Assembly: GCA_036794395.1 (NCBI GenBank)
Contig: DAIRGS010000043.1
Span: 1-34,014 of the forward strand
Direction: 5' to 3'
Origin: DASXMX01 sp036794395
Lineage (GTDB): Bacteria > Planctomycetota > Phycisphaerae > Tepidisphaerales > Tepidisphaeraceae
DNA length: 34,014 nt
Shown here: piece after piece, positions 1-7,231 of the stretch
Layout: every line of letters begins with the position of its first letter
Position numbering within the stretch: position 1 is the first letter of the stretch
Program-made: the position numbers and the translations under genes
Notes under the pieces: model-generated
Seen by the model: the letters and a program-made list of their open reading frames with translations, nothing else
Databases searched by the model: none
What the model was told of the DNA's origin: nothing

Positions 1-60
1 GGTGGAGCGGGGTGTTGCGGGGAGTGGGTGCGGGGCGGGCGGGAGGGTTCGCTCTTACTC

Positions 61-116
61 TTCATCTTGCTCCTAATCTTCTTCGTAATCTTAATCCTCA
101 TCTTAATCTTAATCTC
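61..116 (-). repeat. Degenerate TAATCT/TAATCC hexamer array
   Basis: A pyrimidine-rich run of degenerate hexamers (TAATCT, TAATCC, CATCTT). On the other strand it reads GATTAA/GATTAG, the same unit as the array at 401-458 in opposite orientation. The two arrays are about 285 bp apart and could pair as arms of a large stem. Confidence 0.75.
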
Positions 117-269
117 TTGTATGCGCTTCCGTGCCAACGCGTGTGGAGCGAAGGCGTGTGGATTTTGGGAGGGCGACGCTTCGGGCGGGGTGGGATTTTT
201 GAAAGGATTGCGGCTTGGCGGGGGGCCTTGTTCCATCGCCTTCATGGTTTTAACCAGGAAAATTACTTG

Positions 270-291
270 GCACGGCCGAGGGCGGCCGTGC
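270..291. repeat. GGCACGG-type palindrome (9-bp hairpin)
   Basis: GCACGGCCG at 270-278 and CGGCCGTGC at 283-291 form a perfect 9-bp stem with a 4-nt loop (AGGG). Similar GGCAYGGSC...GSCCRTGCC hairpins are found at 31749-31767 and 31923-31941, so this appears to be an interspersed palindrome. No T-run follows on either strand. Confidence 0.6.
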
Positions 292-400
292 TACATGAAT
301 GTCCGGCGGGTGGAGTCTCTTGTCATTCGCCCTCACTCCGGCCCTCTCACGTTCGACAAGCTCAGTGCAGGCCCGGGGGGAGAGGGGGAAAAGGAAGAGT

Positions 401-458
401 GGGATTAGGAACAGGATTAAGATTTAGATTGAGATTAGGATTAGGATTAGGATTAGGA
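401..458 (+). repeat. GATTAG/GATTAA hexamer array
   Basis: Tandem degenerate hexamers (GATTAG, GATTAA, GATTTA, GATTGA) that become regular GGATTA units at the 3' end. It is the inverted counterpart of the array at 61-116. It resembles telomere-like or simple-sequence arrays seen between genes in some planctomycetes, but nothing points to a function. Confidence 0.8.
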
Positions 459-559
459 CGACGCGATGGGACACTGGCTGTTGCGTGCGGGCTACTTTCC
501 GCGATGGGACGAAACGCAACGGACGGCACCGTCTGCCGGCTGTTCGGCCGAAGGCGGGA

Positions 560-1774
560 TCAGGTGTGATAGTCGGCGTTGATGGTGACGTAGTCCTTGG
601 ACAGATCGCAGGTCCAGCAGACGGCTGTTGATTTGCCCTGGCGGCATTCCAGGACTACGTCGACTTCTGGTTTGTCGAGTTTTTTGCTTAGGGTGGCGGC
701 GTTGAAATCGAGGGGGCGGCCGTGGCGGAAGACGGGGACGGCTTGGAGGGTGAGGGAGCATTTTTCGGGGTTGAAGGGGACGTTTGCGTAGCCTGCGGCG
801 GAGACGATGCGGCCCCAGTTGGGGTCGTTGCCGTGCATGGCGCATTTGACGAGGGGGGAGTTGGCGATGGTGCGGGCGATGGTGCGGGCGGCTTCTTCGG
901 AGCTGGCGGATTTCACGGTAATCTTGACGACTTTGGTTGCGCCTTCGCCATCGGCGGCGATCTGGTAGGCGAGGGATTGGCAGACCTCATCCAGAGCCGC
1001 GGCGAAGGCGTTGGTTGCGCGGGGGGTGTTGATCTTTGCGTTCGACATCCCGCTGGCGAGGATTGCGAGGGTATCGTTGGTGCTGGTGTGATCGTCGACT
1101 GTTACGGCGTTGAAGCTTCGATCGGCTGACTGGGCGAGAAGTTTGCGGAGGACCGAGGCGGAGACGGCGGCGTCGGTTGTGATGTAGGCCAACAGTGTTG
1201 CATGCGGGGGGCCGAGGGCCATGCGGGGGCCGATCATGCCGCTGCCTTTGCAGACGCCGGCCAGGGTGATGGTTTCGCGGCCGAGCTTGAAGGTTGTGGC
1301 GGCTTCCTTGCGTTTGAGATCGGTGGTGAGGATGGCGTCGGAGAAATGGAGGGCGTGTTCGCGGTCGCGGCCAAGGGCGTGGCCGGCATGGGCGATGCCG
1401 CGTTCTATTTTGTCCATGGGGAGCAGGTGGCCGATGATGCCGGTAGAGGAGGGGATGATGAGGCGTTCGTCGCATCCGATGGCGATGCCGGCCAGATGGC
1501 ACATGCGGCGGGCGTCGGCTTCGCCTTGTTTGCCGGTGCAGGCGTTGGCGTTGCCGGCGTTGACGACGACGCCGCGAAGCTTGCCGGGGGCGATGTTTTC
1601 GCGACCGATCTTGACGGGGGCCGCGAAGACTTTGTTGGTGGTGAACACGGCGGCGGCGGTGGCGTTGATGTCGCAGACGATCATGCCGACGTCGGGAGTT
1701 TCCCTGGTTTTGATGCCGGCATAAACGCCTGAGGCGCGGAAACCCCTGGGGGAACAAAGATGGATGACGGGCAT
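560..1774 (-). CDS. argJ: Bifunctional ornithine acetyltransferase / N-acetylglutamate synthase ArgJ
   Basis: Cytoplasmic arginine-biosynthesis enzyme that moves the acetyl group from N-acetylornithine to glutamate; bifunctional forms also use acetyl-CoA. The 404-residue product has the family's usual length. It shows FTTNKV near the N-terminus, NAGNANACTG, KGSGMI (about residues 176-181), the HAT-LLAYITTDA region and the terminal VTINADYHT. ArgJ proteins self-cleave before a Thr that becomes the catalytic nucleophile; here it should be Thr193. The stretch before that Thr reads PRMALGPPHAT rather than the usual PNMAT, an apparent six-residue insertion. The ATG at 1774 was chosen over an upstream start (1921) because homology begins at MPVIHL and AGGGAA lies just upstream. 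No other arg gene is in the window, so it is probably monocistronic here. Confidence 0.95.
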   Translation of the reverse strand: MPVIHLCSPRGFRASGVYAGIKTRETPDVGMIVCDINATAAAVFTTNKVFAAPVKIGRENIAPGKLRGVVVNAGNANACTGKQGEADARRMCHLAGIAIGCDERLIIPSSTGIIGHLLPMDKIERGIAHAGHALGRDREHALHFSDAILTTDLKRKEAATTFKLGRETITLAGVCKGSGMIGPRMALGPPHATLLAYITTDAAVSASVLRKLLAQSADRSFNAVTVDDHTSTNDTLAILASGMSNAKINTPRATNAFAAALDEVCQSLAYQIAADGEGATKVVKITVKSASSEEAARTIARTIANSPLVKCAMHGNDPNWGRIVSAAGYANVPFNPEKCSLTLQAVPVFRHGRPLDFNAATLSKKLDKPEVDVVLECRQGKSTAVCWTCDLSKDYVTINADYHT

Positions 1775-2399
1775 GGAATTCCCTGGTGTGGTTTGATGAT
1801 TTTGTACGTTGCGCGGCCGGGGGTCGCGAAGGGGAGGAACGTAATGCAAAGTGGGGGGAGCGTCCAGTGGAAGAAGGGGAGCGGGTGGTGGGCTGGGCGT
1901 GGTGCGGGTATAGGGTTGCAAGTGGAGGTTGAGGGTTCGGATTGATGGGGGCGGATGACTTTGGGGAGAAGGGCATTTTTGCGCTGGATTTTGGTTGTAT
2001 GACGTGGGATTGGAATGGACGTGGACAAAAGAAGATTTGGGTTAAAAGGCTGACGCTGGGAGTTGTCTGCGTGCCAGCTTCAAGTTTTGGAGTACGGATT
2101 CGACTGCGCTCACCGCAGGCCAAAACTGCGCTGTTCACGTTGGTGTTTTGGCTCCCTTGGGTATTTGGGCAGAAGACAATAAGGAATCGCTGCGCGATGC
2201 GGGGAGGAGGTTTGGGCGGGCTTTGTGAGTGGGTTCCTTTGCGTTCGCCCGCGGGGCTCCGGCCGTCTGCGCGATGGCGAGGGTCACGCCGCGAGCGGGG
2301 CGAATCTCGGAGTGGGGGGGATTGCTTTCCTTGCTCGCGTCATGCCCCTCGCGATCGCTTCGCTTGGCCTGCGCTCCGCTCGTGGGATGTGCTGGTTCC

Positions 2400-2441
2400 G
2401 TTTCCTCTCGACCCTTTGGAAATGCAGGGTCGAGAGGAAAC
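2400..2441. repeat. Perfect 15-bp inverted repeat
   Basis: GTTTCCTCTCGACCC (2400-2414) is exactly complementary to 2427-2441, with a 12-nt loop. It lies in the interior of the element at 2049-2827. No T-run follows, so it is not an obvious intrinsic terminator. Confidence 0.85.
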
Positions 2442-2561
2442 TTCTATGGTGGGGGGATGCTTGACGAGGGACATGGTCAGTTCAGCGCAGACTCTCTCAA
2501 GAAATTTGCGGATGGAGGTTGCCTCAATTGCTGCAAGCTCCTCCCTCACATTGAAGTTACG

Positions 2562-2590
2562 CGTTCGCCCTTCGCCTTAGAGGGCGAACG
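2562..2590. repeat. Perfect 9-bp inverted repeat
   Basis: CGTTCGCCC (2562-2570) pairs with GGGCGAACG (2582-2590) across an 11-nt loop. It is the second hairpin inside the element at 2049-2827. Confidence 0.75.
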
Positions 2591-2939
2591 GGGAACGGCG
2601 ATCGCCCATCACGGTAGCGGCGCAGCGGTCGGATACGTGCGACTTACTTGCAAAACCCGCCCTCAATCCCTTCATTGCATCGCACTGCGATTCCTTATTG
2701 TCTTCTGCTCGAATTCCCGAGGGAGCCTCGACACCAACGTGAACAGCGTAATTCGGCCTGCGGTGAGCGCAGTCGAATCCGTACTCCGAATTTGAAGCTG
2801 GCACGCAGGTGGCTTCCAGCGTCAGCGTTTCTACTAAAACGTCTTCTGTCTGAAATCGGCTGTGAAAGTGTTGGGGCGATGGGGAGGGCTTTACGGGGAT
2901 GGGGTTGGGGCGGAGAATTGGGGGCGGAGGATTCCAGGG

Positions 2940-4739
2940 ATGGATGAAAAACCGATCGATCAGGCGTTGCGGACGATGCAGAATCTTTCGCCGCGGCGGA
3001 AGAGCACGGTGGCGGGGGATGTTGAGGGGTTGGTGGCCGAGCAATTGGCGCATTACCATATCGACCCCGCGACGGAGTATGGGCGGACGCTGGCGGCGCT
3101 GGTGGGGCGGCTGTATGGGTGTGGGGCGGACCTGGATCATTTGTGGCGCATCACGGCGCAGACGATCGATTCATTGGATCGAAGCGATCGGGTGGCGTAC
3201 TTCAATGCGAAGAAGTTTCTGGCGTTTCAGATTGCAAAATTGCTCGACACGTTGATGAACCCGCTGCGGCGGACGTATCAGTCGTTGAACTTCAGTTTGA
3301 GCACGCAGTCGGCCAAGGGGCCGTATGCGATGTTTGATAATGTTACGGCGATTTTTTCGGCGACGCCGGTGATTGCGCGGACGGCGACGTATGTTTATGC
3401 GTGTGCGGAATGGGTGGCGGAGGCGTTTGAGGGGCGGGAATTCCTGGAGCAGATTTATTCGCGGCTGCTGAACCCGACTTCGCTGGCGCTGGCTAACTAC
3501 ATTGTGGATCTGGAGGCGGGGCCGTACGCGCGGGAGTACCTGGCCTGGAACTTCAACAGCGGGATGGCGGCGATTGATGCGGCGCTGGCGCATGTGCTGG
3601 GGCAGGGGGATTTGCTGATCACGGCTCGATCGATTTATGGCGGGGCGCATCAGTTGATTTATGACTGGTACGCCAAGCCGGCCAATCTGGGGATTGTTGT
3701 TGAGACGGTGGATGCGCTGACGGTTGGTGATTTTGCCAAGGCGTGGGAAGGCATCGCGGCACGGCATGCGGATCTGATTATGCCCGACGCGCCGAATCAT
3801 CGGCATGCGTATGTGTATCTGGAATCGCCGAGCAATCCGCATGGGTATGTTCTGGATGTGCCGGGCATATGTAAGTTTGCGCATGTGCGGGGTCTGCGCG
3901 TATTGCTTGATGCGACGGTGGGCACGCCGTTTCTGGCCAGGCCATTGCAGCGGGAGGATCCTGCGGAGCGGCCGGATTTTGTGATTCACAGCTACACGAA
4001 GGATCTGACTGGGACCGGATCGGCCATTGCCGGGGTGGTGATCGGGCGGAATGAGGATATGTTCATTCCGAAGGGGCAATCGGTGGGGGGGAAGTCGTGG
4101 CAGCAGAGTCTGTTCTGGAATGTGTACTACATCAAGGGCGCGTTTCTGAATGCGGACGCGGCGTTTGAAGTGTTGCAGGGGATTCGCACGCTTGATGTGC
4201 GGATGCTGCACAAGTGCATCAATACGCTTATTTTAGCCCGATTTCTCAACTCTCACGCTGACATTTGCGTGCATTGTGCGGGGCTTGAATCCGATCCGAA
4301 TCATGGTCTTTGTCGGGATTTGCTGTTTCTCGGTTTGCCTGCGCCGTTGTTCACCATTGAAATGCCAACGTTGGCGCGGGAAACATTTCAACAGTTCTTC
4401 GACAGCCTTGATCCGACTTTTGCGCACATGATCAGCCTGGGGCAATCGAACACGATTGTGAGTTGCCCGGGATTGACGACGCATTCGGAGCTGGATGAGA
4501 AGGCGCAGCATGAGGCGGGTATCACGCCGTCGACGATTCGGTTTGCGGTGGGGGATGAAGATCCGGGGGATTTGTTGCTTCATTTGTATGCGTCGGCGAA
4601 GGGATGCATTGACCCGGTTTTGCCGGGGTTTTCAGCGGGATGGATGTCGCCGGAGGATGCGGATCGGATGATTCGGGATTGTTATCTTGATGTGCATCGC
4701 AAGTACATCGAATCGAAGAGACCGATGACGCAGCGGTGA
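2940..4739 (+). CDS. PLP-dependent Cys/Met-metabolism family enzyme with N-terminal extension
   Basis: Fold type I PLP enzyme related to the trans-sulfuration family (cystathionine synthases/lyases, O-acetylhomoserine sulfhydrylase). Visible in the 599-aa product: YGGAHQL (about residue 233, like the family's YGGTY), YLESPSNP, the PLP-ring Asp in VLLDATVGTP (Asp324) and the Schiff-base Lys in HSYTKD (Lys354), followed by GTGSAIAGVVIG. Family members are usually 380-430 aa. This protein has about 170 extra residues at the N-terminus (helical, with no recognised domain), so its substrate cannot be assigned. The start at 2940 has GGAGG nine bases upstream; an earlier in-frame start at 2862 lies next to the inverted-repeat element and was rejected. 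It is followed by pheT after 153 bp. It is likely cytoplasmic, as no signal peptide or membrane helix is visible. Confidence 0.8.
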   Translation: MDEKPIDQALRTMQNLSPRRKSTVAGDVEGLVAEQLAHYHIDPATEYGRTLAALVGRLYGCGADLDHLWRITAQTIDSLDRSDRVAYFNAKKFLAFQIAKLLDTLMNPLRRTYQSLNFSLSTQSAKGPYAMFDNVTAIFSATPVIARTATYVYACAEWVAEAFEGREFLEQIYSRLLNPTSLALANYIVDLEAGPYAREYLAWNFNSGMAAIDAALAHVLGQGDLLITARSIYGGAHQLIYDWYAKPANLGIVVETVDALTVGDFAKAWEGIAARHADLIMPDAPNHRHAYVYLESPSNPHGYVLDVPGICKFAHVRGLRVLLDATVGTPFLARPLQREDPAERPDFVIHSYTKDLTGTGSAIAGVVIGRNEDMFIPKGQSVGGKSWQQSLFWNVYYIKGAFLNADAAFEVLQGIRTLDVRMLHKCINTLILARFLNSHADICVHCAGLESDPNHGLCRDLLFLGLPAPLFTIEMPTLARETFQQFFDSLDPTFAHMISLGQSNTIVSCPGLTTHSELDEKAQHEAGITPSTIRFAVGDEDPGDLLLHLYASAKGCIDPVLPGFSAGWMSPEDADRMIRDCYLDVHRKYIESKRPMTQR

Positions 4740-4786
4740 AAAAGCGTAATCAGCTACGAAGGTCACCCGACGAAACCCCCTCCCTA

Positions 4787-4812
4787 CCCTCCCCCGGCGT
4801 ACCGGTGGAGGG
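4787..4812. repeat. CCCTCC...GGAGGG hairpin between the PLP gene and pheT
   Basis: CCCTCC (4787-4792) pairs with GGAGGG (4807-4812), and CCGG pairs with CCGG inside. There is no T-run on the plus strand. It resembles the CCCTC/GAGGG palindromes near 342-386, 23225-23247 and 33080-33094, so it may be an interspersed repeat or a weak terminator. Confidence 0.45.
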
Positions 4813-4892
4813 AGAATTGGACGCTCGGCTTCCCCTTTGTGTTTCCGTGGCTGGGCCAATAAAGTGTTGCCCCGCTTGAGGATCGAAATTAC

Positions 4893-6902
4893 ATGAAAAT
4901 CAGTCTGGAATGGCTATCAGAATATTTGCCCGGCGCGCTCGACGCGCAGCGGGCGGGTGATGCGCTCACGCATGGCGGGCTGCCGGTGGAAGTGATTGAG
5001 AAGCATGGCGACGACGTGGTGATTGACGTGGAGGTGACGAGCAATCGCGGGGATTGTCTTTCGCATGTGGGTGTGGCGCGGGAGCTTTCGGCGCTGCTTG
5101 GGTGGGAGCTGCGCGAGGTTCAATCGGCGCCGGTGGAGGCGAAGACGCGGGCGGCGGAGGTCGCATCGGTTGCGATTGAGGCGGCGGATTTGTGTCCGCA
5201 TTACACGGCGAGTGTGATTCGAGGCGTGACAATTGCGCCAAGTCCGGCATGGCTTATCCGGCGGCTGGAAGCGGTTGGGCTGCGGCCGGTGAATAACGTG
5301 GTGGATGTGACCAACTACGTGATGTTTGAGCTGGGCCAGCCGCTGCATGCGTTTGATTTTGATCGGATTGGGCAGTCGCGCATAGTTGTGCGGCGGGCGC
5401 GGGCGGGGGAGAAGCTGGTCAGTCTGGATGGGCGTGAGCGAAGTCTCAGCCCGGAGATGCTGGTGATTGCTGATGCTGTTCGGCCGGTTGCACTGGCGGG
5501 GGTGATGGGTGGGTTGGATAGTGAAGTTGCGGCGGGGACGAAAAATGTTCTGCTGGAATCGGCGCGATTTGAGCCGTTGTCGGTTCGGAAGACGGCGCGG
5601 CAACTTGGGATGAAGAGCGATAGTTCGTATCGATTTGAGCGCGGGATTGATCCATTGCTGCCGAACCGCGCGAGAATTCGTGCGGCGGAATTGATTGCGC
5701 AGACGGCCGGCGGGGAAATTCTTGCCGGGGCTGCGGCTGCGGGGGGTACGGGATATGCGCCAAAGTTTTTGACGCTTCGGCTGGAACGGCTGAACAAGCT
5801 GCTTGGGGTGACGTTTGAACCGCGCGATGTTGTCGCGGCGTTTGTGCGATTGAGGATGTCGCCCAAATTGAACGGCGGCATGATCGAGGTTGCGGTTCCC
5901 AGCTATCGGTTGGATCTCAATATTGAAACGGACCTGATTGAAGAAGCCGCTCGTTTGATCGGTTATGACAAGGTTCCGGTTCGAGATGAAATTGCGATCC
6001 GGCTGACGCCGCCTGATCCCGCGGCAGACGCGATCGAAACGATGCGGTCGGTTCTGGTGAGCGGGGGATATTTCGAAGCGGTTACGTTTGGGTGGGTGAG
6101 CGATTCGCTTGCGCCCGATTTCACGCCTCCGGAAGCCATCGGGTTGCCAAGGGCGCAGGCCGTCACGCGAAAGGCGGATGCTTCGTTGCGACCCAGCATT
6201 TTGCCGGGCTTGCTGGAATCGCTTCGCCGGAACGAAAACTTCGGGACGACTGATGCCAGGTTGTTTGAGATCGGCTCGACTTTCATTCTCGCGACGGGCG
6301 GCAATGTCGACGAGCGGCGGCGCGTGGGGTTGGTGGGCAGTGCGGATTTGCGCGAAGTGCGGGGCGTGGTCGAGCTGCTTCTCAATCGCCTGGATCCTAA
6401 CCGAGATATACGGGTGATCCCTGATGCGCGACCGGGTTTTGCGCGGGCGGCTTCGGGGCGGATTGAGTGGGCGGGGCAGATTGTTGGATATTTGGGGAAG
6501 ATCGATCGCGCGGTGGCCGAGAAGCTTGGCCTGCGGGAAATCCCGGCGGCGGGGGAATTGGAACTGTTGCCGTTGGTTGAAGGGGCGCTGCGGATTCCAC
6601 AGCAGAAGGTCATGCCGACGTATCCATCGGTTCGTCGAGATCTGTCATTGGTGGTTTCGGAATCCACGCGGTTTGAAAAAATCGAGTTGCTGATTCGCTC
6701 TCTCAAGCCGGAATTGATGGAAGACCTTGAGTATGTCACTACGTACCGGGGGAAGCCGCTGGAGAAGGGGCAAAAGAGCGTGACGGTTACGTTGGTTTTC
6801 CGATCTGCGTCGGGGACTCTCACGGGTGAGCAAGTCGATGCGACGGTGCAGCGGGTGGTTGAGGCGGCCAGGGCGGAGTTGGGTGCGACGCTTCGGGCGT
6901 GA
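4893..6902 (+). CDS. pheT: Phenylalanyl-tRNA synthetase beta subunit, short form
   Basis: Beta subunit of the alpha2-beta2 phenylalanine-tRNA ligase. The product (669 aa) starts with the classic MKISLEWLSEYLP, then VEVTSNRGDCLSHVGVAREL, the B3/B4 editing region (RPVNNVVDVTNYVMFELGQPLHAFD), B5 (about 289-360, ending in LIEEAARLIGYDKVP), the catalytic-like core, and a C-terminal FDX-ACB anticodon-binding domain from about residue 575 (PTYPSVRRDLSLVV). Typical bacterial PheT is about 800 aa. Here the OB-fold tRNA-binding domain that normally sits between GLxV and the SVTPNRxDCL region is missing, with LTHGGLPVEVIEK joining directly to VVIDVEVTSNRGD. This clean loss is probably a lineage trait rather than damage, because all other domains are intact. 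pheS is not in the window. Confidence 0.95.
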   Translation: MKISLEWLSEYLPGALDAQRAGDALTHGGLPVEVIEKHGDDVVIDVEVTSNRGDCLSHVGVARELSALLGWELREVQSAPVEAKTRAAEVASVAIEAADLCPHYTASVIRGVTIAPSPAWLIRRLEAVGLRPVNNVVDVTNYVMFELGQPLHAFDFDRIGQSRIVVRRARAGEKLVSLDGRERSLSPEMLVIADAVRPVALAGVMGGLDSEVAAGTKNVLLESARFEPLSVRKTARQLGMKSDSSYRFERGIDPLLPNRARIRAAELIAQTAGGEILAGAAAAGGTGYAPKFLTLRLERLNKLLGVTFEPRDVVAAFVRLRMSPKLNGGMIEVAVPSYRLDLNIETDLIEEAARLIGYDKVPVRDEIAIRLTPPDPAADAIETMRSVLVSGGYFEAVTFGWVSDSLAPDFTPPEAIGLPRAQAVTRKADASLRPSILPGLLESLRRNENFGTTDARLFEIGSTFILATGGNVDERRRVGLVGSADLREVRGVVELLLNRLDPNRDIRVIPDARPGFARAASGRIEWAGQIVGYLGKIDRAVAEKLGLREIPAAGELELLPLVEGALRIPQQKVMPTYPSVRRDLSLVVSESTRFEKIELLIRSLKPELMEDLEYVTTYRGKPLEKGQKSVTVTLVFRSASGTLTGEQVDATVQRVVEAARAELGATLRA

Positions 6903-6927
6903 GGGATTATTCCAGAACAAAGCCTGA

Positions 6928-7140
6928 TTCACCGCGGAGTCGCCGAGAGCGCAGAGAAGACAAAAGAATCATCCACAGGTCAGAGCCGCAACCAAAAAAA
7001 GAGATGCAACCACGGAGGCACGGAGACACAGAGGCGCGCTTGTCCAATGGACGGCGCTGCAACGGTGGCAGGTTAGAAGAGTTGCGGCAAAGAGAATTTG
7101 CTCAGGCTGCGAAGATTTGGACGGTTAGCAGTACAGATTA
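6928..7140 (+). repeat. Interspersed repeat, uninterrupted copy
   Basis: The intergenic region 6903-7231 has no gene. It holds a CACCGCGGAG/CGCAGAG heptad-like run (about 6930-6958), then a block running from CAGAGCCGC (6981) through GATGCAACCACGGAG to GAGGCGCGCT (7040), and a terminal block from CAGGCTGCGAAG (7103) to GTACAGAT (7138). The second and third blocks recur in the same order and orientation at 28655-28692 / 29918-29940 and 30084-30119. Here the middle block is uninterrupted; at 28.7 kb an IS110 element splits it. Part of 7150-7190 (CATCTGTGGAT) resembles the CCACAGATGG at 28634. Confidence 0.75.
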
Positions 7141-7231
7141 AAATGCAGGTTCTTCATCGGTGAAAATCAGCGCCATCTGTGGATGAATTGCATTTTTGTG
7201 TTTTGGCGCAGTTGTTTAATGGCTGTTTGAA

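Larger units (their letters stand above)
1..559. other. Non-coding repeat-rich stretch downstream of argJ
   Basis: No convincing gene was found. The open frames here translate to low-complexity Leu/Arg/Gly strings made by the repeats. The stretch contains two oppositely oriented hexamer arrays (61-116 and 401-458), a perfect 9-bp GC-rich hairpin (270-291), and a segment beginning CATTCGCCCTCA (324) in which CCCTCTC (342-348) can pair with GAGAGGG (380-386). A related CATTCGCCCTTA segment occurs at 33029. These look like interspersed non-coding repeats of this genome. Confidence 0.7.
2049..2827. repeat. Non-coding element with ~180-bp inverted repeats
   Basis: Segment 2049-2225 and the reverse complement of 2645-2827 align along their whole length with about 80% identity by eye. 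Shared blocks include GCTGACGCTGG, GCGTGCCAGCTTCAA, GGAGTACGGATTCGACTGCG and AGAAGACAATAAGGAATCGC. The roughly 420-bp interior has no convincing gene but holds two perfect hairpins (2400-2441 and 2562-2590). The arms translate in different frames in the two copies, which argues against a coding role. The layout resembles a MITE-like element or an inverted pair of one interspersed repeat. The flanking stretches 1775-2048 and 2828-2939 show nothing recognisable. Confidence 0.8.

Noticed and set aside
12..569. 185-codon open frame at the window start
   Set aside because: Made by hexamer arrays and palindromes; the protein is low complexity and has no good start signal.
987..2138. Long open frame of 383 codons on the minus strand
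   Set aside because: It overlaps argJ in another frame, is extremely Arg/His/Pro-rich, and has no family similarity; a typical shadow of a GC-rich gene.
1942..2795. Open frames of 188-212 codons within the inverted-repeat element
   Set aside because: The two arms encode different frames, and the translated text is typical of translated non-coding repeats rather than a protein family.
3171..4211. 346-codon open frame antisense to the PLP enzyme gene
   Set aside because: Arg/Ile/Pro-rich antisense shadow; the plus-strand frame has clear PLP-enzyme motifs over the same bases.
6928..7040. CACGGAG/CGCAGAG heptads considered as a CRISPR array
   Set aside because: Units are 7-9 bp with 1-3 nt spacers, no cas genes nearby, and related runs form inverted repeats elsewhere.
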